48,928 nucleotides of DNA from Frateuria sp. Soil773. Lineage in GTDB: Bacteria; Pseudomonadota; Gammaproteobacteria; Xanthomonadales; Rhodanobacteraceae. The notes beneath the pieces were generated by a model, which was not told where the DNA came from, ran no database searches, and worked only from the letters and a program-made list of their open reading frames with translations. Positions 15,071 to 22,382 of this stretch are shown here, piece by piece (the first letter of the stretch is position 1; the number at the start of each line of letters is the position of its first letter). The stretch spans positions 124,237-173,164 of the forward strand of contig NZ_LMSL01000039.1 in assembly GCF_001428405.1 (NCBI RefSeq). Direction: 5' to 3'. The position numbers and the translations under genes were made by a program.

Positions 15071-15472
15071 ATGAAATTCCATGTGGCGGCGAGAGCCTTG
15101 CTCTTGGGACTCGTAGCAGTGCCGGTGCATTCGGAGAGTGCGACGATGAGCGGAAAGCCACTCACGGGAACGTGGGTGATGTGTCAAGACCCCGACCATT
15201 CACCCCCGGATTCTTTGACATTTCATCCAGAGGGTTACGGCTTCGAGCATCGTCCAGACAAACCGAAATATCCTTTTCTATTCAAGGAAACGGGTGAAAA
15301 ATTATTGCTACTCGTGAACGCAAGGGGAGACCTGATACAGATACATATGATGGTCAATCCTGCTCGCACGCGCCTGTTTCTGAAGAGCGATAAAACTGGC
15401 AGCGAATCATTTTACGTACGTCAAGGGCAGGAAAAAGAAAATTCCTGCAGCACCTGGCAACCTCACTTCTGA
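15071..15472 (+). CDS. Cassette protein: secreted protein of unknown function
   Basis: 133 aa. An N-terminal signal peptide (MKFHVAARALLLGLVAVPVH, probable cleavage near residue 22) points to the periplasm. The mature part starts with PLTGTWVMCQDPDHS, a pattern seen in small beta-barrel proteins that begin with a G-x-W motif, and has one pair of cysteines (near 38 and 127). A ribosome site (GGAAGGTG) overlaps the end of attC site 8. No family could be assigned. Confidence 0.72.
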   Translation: MKFHVAARALLLGLVAVPVHSESATMSGKPLTGTWVMCQDPDHSPPDSLTFHPEGYGFEHRPDKPKYPFLFKETGEKLLLLVNARGDLIQIHMMVNPARTRLFLKSDKTGSESFYVRQGQEKENSCSTWQPHF

Positions 15473-15524
15473 CAGTTCGTCCAAGCAGACGCCATACCGG
15501 CGCCGCTCGACCCTAGCGCCAAGC
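15467..15524 (+). repeat. attC site 9
   Basis: R'' TTCTGAC, which contains the stop of the upstream gene, then AGTTCGTCCAAGCAGACGCC, then CTCGACCCTAGC and R' GCCAAGC. R' has CC for TT. Confidence 0.83.
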
Positions 15525-15543
15525 GAGATAGCATCCCCAAGCA

Positions 15544-16290
15544 ATGCCGCAGAACATCTACGACAACGTTGCGTTCTTTGATCTCTACTCCCAGCTCGAT
15601 CGCTCCGTGCAAGGACTGTCCGGGGCGCCGGAATGGCCGGCGCTTCAGTCCTACTTGCCGCCGATGGAGCATCTGCGCGTCCTCGATCTCGGCTGCGGCT
15701 TCGGTTGGTTCAGCCGCTGGGCCGCAGATGCCGGCGCGGCATCGGTCCTCGGCGTCGATCTGTCGGAGAGGATGCTGTCGCGGGCAAGATCGGAGGAAAG
15801 CGACGGGAGTATCGAGTACCTCAAGGCCGACCTTGACTCCATCGAACTCGCCCCAGACAGGTTCGATCTTGTGTTCAGCTCGTTGGCGCTCCATTACGTG
15901 AAAGATCTCGCATCGCTTTTCAATAAGATCCATCGCAGCCTGCGCGGAAACGGCCGCCTCGTCTTCTCTGTCGAGCACCCCATTCTTCTCGCCCCGAGTG
16001 ACCCGGGATGGAAGAAGCTGGAATCGGGCTCCACGATCTGGCCGCTGGACGGGTACCTGGACGAAGGGCCGCGCACAGTGAACTGGCTGGTGAACGGTGT
16101 CGTCAAGGAACACCGGACAGTCGCCTCCTACTTGAATCTGCTCATAGGCAGCGGTTATCTGTTGCGCGCACTAGAAGAGTGGGGGCCGTCGCAAGCGCAG
16201 ATCATGGAACACCCCGAATGGAGCCTTGAGCGGAATCGGCCTTATTTTCTGCTTGTGTCAGCGCAACGCGGTCAAGACAGTGTCGCCTGA
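15544..16290 (+). CDS. Cassette protein: class I SAM-dependent methyltransferase
   Basis: 248 aa. Motif I is VLDLGCGFGWFSRWAADAGA (about 47-66), followed by VLGVDLSERML (motif II), a DLVFSSLALHYVKDL segment (motif IV) and GRLVFSVEHPI. It most resembles the UbiE/UbiG-like small-molecule methyltransferases. The substrate is unknown. Its stop codon lies within the R'' of attC site 10. Its composition is close to that of the chromosome, unlike the first cassettes. Confidence 0.88.
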   Translation: MPQNIYDNVAFFDLYSQLDRSVQGLSGAPEWPALQSYLPPMEHLRVLDLGCGFGWFSRWAADAGAASVLGVDLSERMLSRARSEESDGSIEYLKADLDSIELAPDRFDLVFSSLALHYVKDLASLFNKIHRSLRGNGRLVFSVEHPILLAPSDPGWKKLESGSTIWPLDGYLDEGPRTVNWLVNGVVKEHRTVASYLNLLIGSGYLLRALEEWGPSQAQIMEHPEWSLERNRPYFLLVSAQRGQDSVA

Positions 16291-16341
16291 CAATCCATTC
16301 ATGCCGATGCCGCGCGGCAAGGATTGGTTCAAGGGTCAGGC
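16285..16341 (+). repeat. attC site 10 (fully complementary cores)
   Basis: R'' GCCTGAC and R' GTCAGGC are exact inverted copies of each other, although neither has the standard GTT. The centre is AATCCATTCATGCCGATGCC and GGATTGGTTCAAGG. Confidence 0.88.
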
Positions 16342-16403
16342 GGGGTTCGATGTTGCAGCATGATCTGTTTTTCGAGCGTCGATTTCGCAAGGCCGCCCCG
16401 CCT
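16342..16403 (+). other. Very short cassette body without a gene
   Basis: Only about 62 bp separate attC sites 10 and 11. A frame opens at ATG 16360 (MICFSSVDFARP) but runs straight through attC site 11 into the next cassette, so it is not a convincing gene. This is either an empty cassette, one carrying a promoter or small RNA, or a deletion remnant. Confidence 0.6.
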
Positions 16404-16460
16404 GCCTAACGGATCGTTCGAGGCGGGCGGCAGCACGGACGCTCAATTTCGGCGCCAAGC
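16404..16460 (+). repeat. attC site 11 (canonical R'')
   Basis: R'' GCCTAAC matches consensus exactly, followed by GGATCGTTCGAGGCGGGCGG, then CGCTCAATTTCGGC and R' GCCAAGC, which does not pair fully with R''. Confidence 0.86.
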
Positions 16461-16507
16461 CCTTGGCGCCTTGTCGGTTTCGAGGCAAGTCGAAGGAGAA
16501 GGCATCA

Positions 16508-16903
16508 ATGACCCTTACGCGCATCAATCCCAGCGATCTACCGCCTCAGCAAACCTACACTCAGGTCGTCGTCGCGACGGGTAGCCGATGGGTGTTTGTG
16601 TCGGGCCAGGAGCCCGAAGACATCAACGGCAATCTCGTTGGGCATGGCGATCTTGCGGCCCAGGCACGGCAGGTGTACGCCAACCTCGGTCGCGCACTTG
16701 CCGCTGCCGGCGCCGGACCGGAACAGGTCGCCAAGATCACCATCTACGTCGTCGATTACGAACGGGACAAGTGCTTGCCGATTATCGAAGCGGCCCGGAA
16801 AACGCTGTTCGGGGATCACAAACCGGCAGACGTAGTGCTCGGCGTAGCCTCGCTTTCTCCAGGCTACCTGATCGAGGTTGATGCGATCGCGGTCATTGAT
16901 TGA
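16508..16903 (+). CDS. Cassette protein: RidA (YjgF/YER057c/UK114) family
   Basis: 131 aa, the standard length for RidA. Family segments are VFVSGQEPEDINGNLVGHGD (about 28-47), QARQVYANLGRALAAAGAGP and a C-terminal SPGYLIEVDAIAV, which carries the conserved Glu. RidA hydrolyses reactive imines and enamines produced by PLP enzymes and protects against 2-aminoacrylate. The Arg that binds the substrate carboxylate in true RidA is not obvious here (ADVVLGVASL), so imine deamination is unsure. AAGGAGAAGG precedes the ATG. Confidence 0.85.
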   Translation: MTLTRINPSDLPPQQTYTQVVVATGSRWVFVSGQEPEDINGNLVGHGDLAAQARQVYANLGRALAAAGAGPEQVAKITIYVVDYERDKCLPIIEAARKTLFGDHKPADVVLGVASLSPGYLIEVDAIAVID

Positions 16904-16949
16904 TCGCTGGCCGCCCTCCAACGATCCATCCAGGCCCAGCCTGCACAAG

Positions 16950-17006
16950 CCCTGGCAATTCGTTCAAGGCGGACGGCTGCGCCGCCGCCCAACTCCAGCG
17001 CGGGAT
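16950..17006 (+). repeat. attC site 12
   Basis: R'' CCCTGGC, then AATTCGTTCAAGGCGGACGG, then CGCCCAACTCCAGC and R' GCGGGAT. The inner boxes are close to the array consensus, but R' has lost both T residues. Confidence 0.88.
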
Positions 17007-17012
17007 TTCCCT

Positions 17013-17387
17013 ATGAACACACTCGGCAAGCTCAGCCACATCGCCCTGATTGTCCGCGATCCGTCCCGCACGGCATCGCTGTTTGCGGAAGTCTTCCGCG
17101 CAAGGACCGTTCGACGCACCGACGAGGACGGGCATGACGAAAGTCACGTGCAGCTTGGCGATACGTGGTTCGTGCTCGTCGAGGCCGACGTGGAGCGTCC
17201 TATAACGGGCGATCACATCGCTTTTCTCGTATCGCGGCCCGCACTGGCCGAAACAGCGAAGAAGCTGGAGGCGATGGGGCACGAGTACCACCTGGCCAGA
17301 TCGGACACCGCGCTCTATTTCCAGGACTTCGACAACCATGTGTTCGAGCTCGATACGGTCGGCATGGAGGCAGAGTTGCGCGAGTGA
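17013..17387 (+). CDS. Cassette protein: FosX-like VOC metalloenzyme
   Basis: 124 aa. The order of motifs fits the fosfomycin-resistance branch of the VOC superfamily: LSHIALIVRDPSRT with a His ligand near residue 8, GDHIAFLVS with a second His near residue 68, and YFQDFDNHVFELDTV with a Glu ligand near residue 113. The DFDNH-x-FEL string is typical of FosX, which opens the fosfomycin epoxide with water. The length is close to FosX. A general glyoxalase-like role is the alternative. Fos genes are known integron cassettes elsewhere. Confidence 0.75.
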   Translation: MNTLGKLSHIALIVRDPSRTASLFAEVFRARTVRRTDEDGHDESHVQLGDTWFVLVEADVERPITGDHIAFLVSRPALAETAKKLEAMGHEYHLARSDTALYFQDFDNHVFELDTVGMEAELRE

Positions 17388-17482
17388 ACTAGCCGTTCGC
17401 CCTCCATCGCCTGGGGAGCCTCGAAGACCATTGCCTTTCCTGCCGGAGCAACTCAGAGTGGCGCCTGAAATTGCTCGGCCTC

Positions 17483-17540
17483 GGCAGGCAGCCCCGCTCA
17501 AGGCAGGCCGCTTCGCTGCCATTCAACTCAAGCGTTGGAC
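17483..17540 (+). repeat. attC site 13 (canonical R')
   Basis: R'' GGCAGGC, then AGCCCCGCTCAAGGCAGGCC, then CATTCAACTCAAGC and R' GTTGGAC. R' matches GTTRRRY. Confidence 0.87.
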
Positions 17541-17564
17541 TTCGGCCAACAAGTATGCGAGATC

Positions 17565-17774
17565 ATGACGAAACCACCCGACAACCTGCCGATCTACCGA
17601 GTCCTCACCGGCCCAGACGATGCAGCCTTCTGTCATCGTGTCAGCGATGCCCTGGCTCTCGGATACAAATTGTTCGGATCGCCGTCCTGCACATTCAACG
17701 GCAGCGATGTCATCTTGGCGCAAGCCATCGTTTGGCCGAGCGCAGAGGCATCCATCGCAAACGCTGGCAGTTGA
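17565..17774 (+). CDS. Cassette protein: DUF1737
   Basis: 69 aa. The sequence IYRVLTGPDDAAFCHRVSDA followed by LALGYKLFGSPSCTFNG and VILAQAIVWP covers the whole DUF1737 domain, a small family often found alone or fused. Its biochemical role is unknown. ATG 17565 is preferred because the preceding ten codons of the open frame overlap the end of attC site 13. Confidence 0.85.
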   Translation: MTKPPDNLPIYRVLTGPDDAAFCHRVSDALALGYKLFGSPSCTFNGSDVILAQAIVWPSAEASIANAGS

Positions 17775-17815
17775 TTTTCCGCGCAACCCACTTACTCCCA
17801 TCCCGGTGCGGCGGC

Positions 17816-17872
17816 GCCCGGCTGCTCGTTCAAGGCGGACGATCCCGCCGCCACCCGGCTTCAACGTCGGCC
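17816..17872 (+). repeat. attC site 14
   Basis: R'' GCCCGGC, then TGCTCGTTCAAGGCGGACG, then CCCGGCTTCAAC and R' GTCGGCC. R' has GTC for GTT. Confidence 0.86.
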
Positions 17873-17886
17873 ATCCGCAAATCTCC

Positions 17887-18381
17887 ATGCATATTCGACA
17901 GGCCACTCCCGACGATCTCGAGGCAATGTGGAGCATCTTCCGGTCGGTCGTGGCGACCGGAGACGCCCTGCCCTTCCCGGACGATTTCAGCCGGGAGACA
18001 TTCCGCGAGCACTGGTTCGGCACGCAGACGGCGCAGGTGGCCGTGACGGAAGCCGGCGTTGCCGGCATGTACAAGATCGGGGCCAACTATCCAGGCCTCG
18101 GTTCCCACGTGGCGAGTGCCACTTACGTGGTGAGCCCCGCGGCGCAAGGGAAAGGCATCGGCCGCGAGCTTGTGAATCACAGCCTTGCCCTGGCCCGGGA
18201 TGCCGGTTTCATGGCGATGCAGTTCAACTACGTGGTGAGCACGAATGCACCGGCCGTCGAGCTGTACAAGAAGCTTGGCTTCGCAATCGTCGGCACGCTG
18301 CCCAAGGCCTTCCGGCACCGGAAACTCGGCCTGGTCGATGCCTATGTCATGTTTCGGCTCCTGCAGCCGCCGGGTGCTTGA
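17887..18381 (+). CDS. Cassette protein: GNAT-family N-acetyltransferase
   Basis: 164 aa, complete GNAT fold. MHIRQATPDDLEAMWSIFRS opens it, VSPAAQGKGIGRELVNHSLA (about 84-103) has the Q-x-x-G-x-G acetyl-CoA loop, and NAPAVELYKKLGFAIVGTLP is the last helix and strand. The substrate is unknown. Its stop lies in the R'' of a half attC site, so it was the last complete cassette at this end. Confidence 0.9.
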   Translation: MHIRQATPDDLEAMWSIFRSVVATGDALPFPDDFSRETFREHWFGTQTAQVAVTEAGVAGMYKIGANYPGLGSHVASATYVVSPAAQGKGIGRELVNHSLALARDAGFMAMQFNYVVSTNAPAVELYKKLGFAIVGTLPKAFRHRKLGLVDAYVMFRLLQPPGA

Positions 18382-18393
18382 CGGTTCGTTCAA
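18376..18393 (+). repeat. Half attC site 15 (left half only)
   Basis: R'' GCTTGAC, then GGTTCGTTCAA, match the left half of the other sites. No matching right half (GCTTAACTCAAGC-like box and R') follows. The site was truncated and marks the right end of the array. Confidence 0.78.
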
Positions 18394-18425
18394 ACGAAAC
18401 GGGCATGGCAGGGCGCCGGCTCCGT

Positions 18426-18600
18426 ATGCACACGGTCGCCATCGGGCCTGGCGGCGTTTTCGGCCCGGTGCACGACCACAAGGACCGAGCGGGCATCGTC
18501 TACGTACTGCAAGGGACGAGCGCCGACCACCGGAACGGAACCGCTACGGGCCATGGGCCGGGAGTGGGCTGGCCGAGGACAGGGACACTGTGCGGTGACG
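18426..18600 (+). pseudogene. Remnant of a cupin-domain protein gene, frameshifted and truncated
   Basis: One frame encodes VAIGPGGVFGPVHDHKDRAG and IVYVLQGTSADHRNGTATGH, the core of a cupin of the type found in many proteobacteria. The expected continuation GVGWPEDRDT is split: GPGVGWP is in this frame and EDRDT in another, so a single base has been lost near 18570. The conserved end of the domain is missing. The rest of 18382-18712 holds nothing recognisable. Confidence 0.75.
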
Positions 18601-18712
18601 CTGCCGGAAAACGCCTCCGGCCCCTGAAGCCGATGCACGCCTTCGACCTGCCCCACCCGCGAAGACGCCTGATAGGCTGCCCTGGACATCCACTCCCCCC
18701 ACGCCGGACCGC

Positions 18713-19138
18713 ATGCGACTCTGGACCCTGCACCCCAAGTACCTGGACCCCCAAGGCCTGGTCGCGCTTTGGCGCGAAGCGCTGCTGGCCCGCGCCGTGC
18801 TTCGGGGCAAGACGGTGGGCTACCAGCGGCATCCGCAACTGGAACGCTTCAAGGCGCACGGGTCTCCCCGCCTCGCCATCAATGCCTATCTCGCCGGCGT
18901 CCACGACGAGGCCGTGGCCCGCGGCTATGCGTTCGACCGCTCCAAGATCGGCCCGGTGCAGCCGGTTGTCCCCATCGCCGTCGCCACCGGCCAGATCGAG
19001 CACGAGTGGAATCACCTGCTGCAGAAACTGGCCCGCCGCAGTCCCCTGCTGTATGCCAGCCACCGCGACCTCGTCCCCGTCTGCCATCCCCTGTTCGTTC
19101 CCGAACCCGGCCCGGTGGCATCGTGGGAGCGGGGGTAA
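18713..19138 (+). CDS. Pyrimidine-dimer DNA glycosylase family protein (endonuclease V-like)
   Basis: 141 aa. The start MRLWTLHPKYLDPQGLVALW, then GYQRHPQLERFKAHGSP and YAFDRSKI, match the Pyr_excise family related to phage T4 DenV, which cuts the glycosyl bond at UV-induced pyrimidine dimers. Thr and Arg residues near the N-terminus fit that family. It may also be one of the many uncharacterised cellular members. It stands alone, just outside the cassette array. Confidence 0.85.
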   Translation: MRLWTLHPKYLDPQGLVALWREALLARAVLRGKTVGYQRHPQLERFKAHGSPRLAINAYLAGVHDEAVARGYAFDRSKIGPVQPVVPIAVATGQIEHEWNHLLQKLARRSPLLYASHRDLVPVCHPLFVPEPGPVASWERG

Positions 19139-19230
19139 TAACGACGCTTCGACGCTCTTCCAACCCGGCTCGACATCCGGCCGCGGTCGGTTCGACGCCC
19201 CCGATGGGAACAACATAGGCCAATGGCTCC

Positions 19231-20217
19231 GTGAACAAACAGCTGGCCGACCTGATTAGCGATTACCAGGCGAAGGTCCATGAGGCCTTGGTACTCATGC
19301 ATCGGTCCGGTATCCGGATGCCGGCTTCAAACCTGCGATGGATTAAAAACGGCATCCCGCAAAACGGCCTGCTTGATGGCGACATTGCGTACGTCAAGCA
19401 TGGCATCGGATGCACGGTCTATCTCCCCGATGGAGAGGTCGATTTTGATTTCGGAAGGCTCGGAGAGATCAATGGATTCGACGCATGGCGTCTGTCCCAC
19501 TTTGCCGGCGAAAAATTGTCGACATACGGCTTCGAGAGCCGAGATACTCTCGAGAGATGCTTCGAGGCGGCAGTCTCTGAAGGGCATCTGGTTCACTCGG
19601 ACGATTCTCTCTTCTACGTCGCGAACCTTGCGCGCGCACTTGCCATTGACATCGACAGCAGCTTGCCTGGCGACAATCTCCCTGCCCGCAATCTGGACAT
19701 CGTGCTGGTACTTCATAGCCATTATTTCCAGGCTGCCGAGCTGATGCTCGAGAACTACGACAACCTCTACCGAAAATGGAAGAAGAACAATTCCTTGAGT
19801 CATCGGAAGGTCGTCGAACTGCGAATCTACATGTCCTCCTGGCTAGGCTTCCTTGCCGTGACATGCGAAGGTTTCGAGAATCTCGGAATGCACCTTCTCC
19901 TGCACGATAGTCGTCCGGCAGCCTTTGAAGAATTGATTCCAAAGAGCGATGCCGTGGGAAAACTGATCAAAAGGCACCGCAATCCGCTTCGGGAGTTCCG
20001 GAACAAGACGTTTCATCTCCGGAAAGACCCTGAGGCAATCCGACGCTTCTTCGATCCCGATGCAAACAGGCTTACGTGGGCTCGTGAATTGCACGATGCA
20101 TTTGAAGATTTTTTCTCCTCTTATCGCTTCCAGTGCGAAGTCCATTACGCGGACAATGGACGACGAGGCGAACTGCGCGTCAAGCGAGAACCTCCCCAAC
20201 GATACTCGATATGGTGA
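19231..20217 (+). CDS. Unknown protein with a C-terminal HEPN-like domain
   Basis: 328 aa, start GTG. The N-terminal half (about 1-125) has a globular domain with GIGCTVYLPDGEVDFDFGRL and NGFDAWRLSHFA; it may belong to a DUF6896-like group. The C-terminal half is all helical and holds R257-N-K-T-F-H262, which fits the R-N-x-x-x-H signature of HEPN ribonucleases. HEPN proteins act in toxin-antitoxin, anti-phage and RNA-cleaving systems. No nucleotidyltransferase antitoxin gene lies next to it. Composition is richer in A+T than the surrounding genes, which suggests transfer. Confidence 0.6.
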   Translation: MNKQLADLISDYQAKVHEALVLMHRSGIRMPASNLRWIKNGIPQNGLLDGDIAYVKHGIGCTVYLPDGEVDFDFGRLGEINGFDAWRLSHFAGEKLSTYGFESRDTLERCFEAAVSEGHLVHSDDSLFYVANLARALAIDIDSSLPGDNLPARNLDIVLVLHSHYFQAAELMLENYDNLYRKWKKNNSLSHRKVVELRIYMSSWLGFLAVTCEGFENLGMHLLLHDSRPAAFEELIPKSDAVGKLIKRHRNPLREFRNKTFHLRKDPEAIRRFFDPDANRLTWARELHDAFEDFFSSYRFQCEVHYADNGRRGELRVKREPPQRYSIW

Positions 20218-20667
20218 GTTGACCGCCAAGCCAAACGGCCGGAGCCGGGAGGATCTGGCGGCCTTTCGCATCGACCGGAAGATCGTCATCAAGACCATCG
20301 ACTTTGAAGCTTCGCTTACCCGGAAAGCGGACATCGGCGGCAGGCCGCTCTTGCCGAAACCGGCCAGTCGATTCCTCGGGCCGTCGCTGCTGGCGGGCCC
20401 GGTACTCCCGCGGCGATGGTGGCCAGGCACGATCGCGGCAGCAGCCAACTCGCCGGCGATGTTGGGCCGATTAGCCGTCGGCCGCGGTCGATTTCGCTGG
20501 CGACCCAGGTCAGTTGCTGTGGCAATCGCGCAAAGGCTGTCGGCGTTTGCAAAACTGCCGCACGACACGACACGACTGCCATGCACCATGTCTCCATGGC
20601 AGACGCGGCCTGGTCCGTAGCCGGCCGAAATGCCGGCCAGCGCCGATCAAGGGAATCGCCCCCAAGC
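20218..20667. other. Intergenic region without a recognisable gene
   Basis: About 450 bp between the HEPN-like gene and the convergent pseudouridine synthase gene. Open frames exist, but none shows a plausible start, ribosome site or known motif. No hairpin with a T tract was seen. Confidence 0.6.
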
Positions 20668-21534
20668 CTACAGGTCGAGCCTGCTGACGAACTCGCGCGC
20701 CTCGCCATTGACCGGATCGACGAAGGCCAGCCCGCGCGCGAGCAGCTTCAGCGGCCGCGCATGGTCGTCGTCCGCCTCGGCCTGCAGGTCCGGATAGAAG
20801 CGGTCGTTGAGGATGGGCGCGCCCAGCGCCGCCATGTGCACGCGCAACTGGTGCTTGCGGCCGGTAACCGGATGCAGCGCGTAGCGCCAATACGCGTCGC
20901 CGCGCCGCACTACCTCGATGCGCGTCTCGCTGTTCGGCCCGCCGGGGGCTTCGCGCATGCGGAAGAACGGCTCTCCCGGCACCAGCCGGCTGCGGCGCAC
21001 CAGCGGAAAGGCGCCGTGCGGCATGGCCGGCGCCAGCGCCTCGTAGCGCTTGGCGATGCGCCGCTGCGGGAACAGCGCCTGGTAGGCGCCGCGGGTCGCC
21101 GGGTTGGCGGAGAACATCACCAGCCCGGCGGTGGCGCGGTCGATCCGGTGCAGAGGCACCAGTTGCGGGTTGCCGAGCCGGCGGATCAGCCGCGCCAGCA
21201 GGGTCTCGCGCACGTAGCTGCCGGCCGGCACCACCGGCAGGAAATGCGGCTTGTCCGCCACCACCAGGTGCTCGTCGGCATGCAGCACGTTTTCCTCGAA
21301 CGGTATCGGCACCTCCGCCGCCAGTTCGCGGAAGTAGTGCACGCGCAGGCCGATGCGATACGGCGCGTCGGCCGCGATGGCGCACCCTTCGGCGTCCAGC
21401 ACGCGGCCGCGCGCCATCCGGTCCAGCCATTGCGTGCGGTCGATCGCGGGAAACCGCGCGCACAGGGCGTCGAGCACGGTGGTCCACGGCCCGGGCGGCA
21501 GGTGTACGGTGCTGGCGGCGGTGGCTGGCGTCAT
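20668..21534 (-). CDS. RluA-family pseudouridine synthase
   Basis: 288 aa. The catalytic motif is PLHRIDRATAGLVMFSANP (about 129-147), with the invariant Asp in HRIDRATAGL. The downstream HPVTGRKHQLRVHMAALGAP and FVDPVNGEAREF segments complete the fold. RluA-type enzymes convert specific uridines in rRNA or tRNA to pseudouridine. There is no clear S4 domain in the N-terminal 60 residues. The exact target nucleotide cannot be told. Confidence 0.93.
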   Translation of the reverse strand: MTPATAASTVHLPPGPWTTVLDALCARFPAIDRTQWLDRMARGRVLDAEGCAIAADAPYRIGLRVHYFRELAAEVPIPFEENVLHADEHLVVADKPHFLPVVPAGSYVRETLLARLIRRLGNPQLVPLHRIDRATAGLVMFSANPATRGAYQALFPQRRIAKRYEALAPAMPHGAFPLVRRSRLVPGEPFFRMREAPGGPNSETRIEVVRRGDAYWRYALHPVTGRKHQLRVHMAALGAPILNDRFYPDLQAEADDDHARPLKLLARGLAFVDPVNGEAREFVSRLDL

Positions 21535-21623
21535 CGGGAGTCCTGCACGGCGAGGCGGCAGCTTAACCCCATGGCGGCCGCCGCCCGCCGTAGAATGCGC
21601 GATTGTCCTACGGAAAACCGCAC

Positions 21624-22178
21624 ATGGCCCTCAACGCCACGATCCACAAGGCCGAGCTTTCGGTCAGCGACATGGACCGGCACTACTACGCCACCCATGC
21701 GCTGACCCTGGCGCGGCATCCGTCGGAAACCGAGGAGCGGCTGATGGTGCGCCTGCTCGCCTTCGCGCTGTACGCCGACGAGCGGCTGGAATTCGGCAAG
21801 GGCATCAGCGACGAGGACGAGCCGGCGCTGTGGCGCAAGGCCTATACCGACGAGATCGAGCTGTGGATCGAGCTGGGCCAGCCGGACGAGGCGCGCATCC
21901 GAAAGGCCTGCGGCCGCGCGCGGCAGGTGGTGGTGTTCACCTACGGCGGCCGCGCGGCGGACATCTGGTGGGACAAGGCCGGCAATGCGCTCACCCGCAA
22001 CGACAACCTCAGCGTGCTGGACATCGACGAGGCCAGCGTGCGTGCGCTTGCCTCCCTGTGCGACCGCGGCATGCGCCTGCAATGCCTGATCCAGGACGGC
22101 GAGGTGCAGTTGATCGCCGGCGACACCACGCTGGCGATCCGTCCGCGCGCACGCATGGGCGAGTATGCGGTCGCCTGA
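21624..22178 (+). CDS. yaeQ: YaeQ family protein
   Basis: 184 aa, normal length. The start MALNATIHKAELSVSDMDRH, then HPSETEERLMVRLLAFALYA, WIELGQPDEARIRKACGRA and the ending follow YaeQ closely. YaeQ has a fold related to restriction-endonuclease-like nucleases. Its cellular role is unclear; older work linked it to RfaH suppression. ATG 21624 gives the conserved N-terminus. Confidence 0.95.
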   Translation: MALNATIHKAELSVSDMDRHYYATHALTLARHPSETEERLMVRLLAFALYADERLEFGKGISDEDEPALWRKAYTDEIELWIELGQPDEARIRKACGRARQVVVFTYGGRAADIWWDKAGNALTRNDNLSVLDIDEASVRALASLCDRGMRLQCLIQDGEVQLIAGDTTLAIRPRARMGEYAVA

Positions 22179-22382
22179 GTCCGTGTTCCTCGTGGAAGCG
22201 GATTCGTCCGCCGCGTCCCGACCGGATTCCGGCATAGCCGACACCGCTACGCGACGACGATGCGTGCGGACGGCGAACGCGTCCCCCGCATGAAGTCCCA
22301 CCACGCACCGGCCATGCCCGCGCGCACCGGTGTATTCCCTTCTTCTTCCCCTCGCGGAATTCCCCGACATCCGGAGTTGCGT

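Larger units (their letters stand above)
11335..18393 (+). mobile_element. Integron gene-cassette array lacking an integrase (CALIN)
   Basis: Fourteen attC-like sites of about 55-60 bp plus a terminal half site separate short genes that all read on the plus strand, each with its own ribosome site. Sites share the frame [R'']-AATT-CGTTCAAG(G/C)...GCTTAACTCAAGC-[R'], very close to the attC of aadA cassettes. The first cassettes are visibly richer in A+T than the flanking chromosome. No intI gene lies in the window. Flanks are mfd and a pyrimidine-dimer glycosylase gene, not the ilvD location known for Xanthomonas integrons. Confidence 0.93.

Noticed and set aside
18382-18712. An additional cassette gene on the plus strand after the GNAT gene
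   Set aside because: It is a broken cupin remnant with a frameshift and no complete attC behind it.
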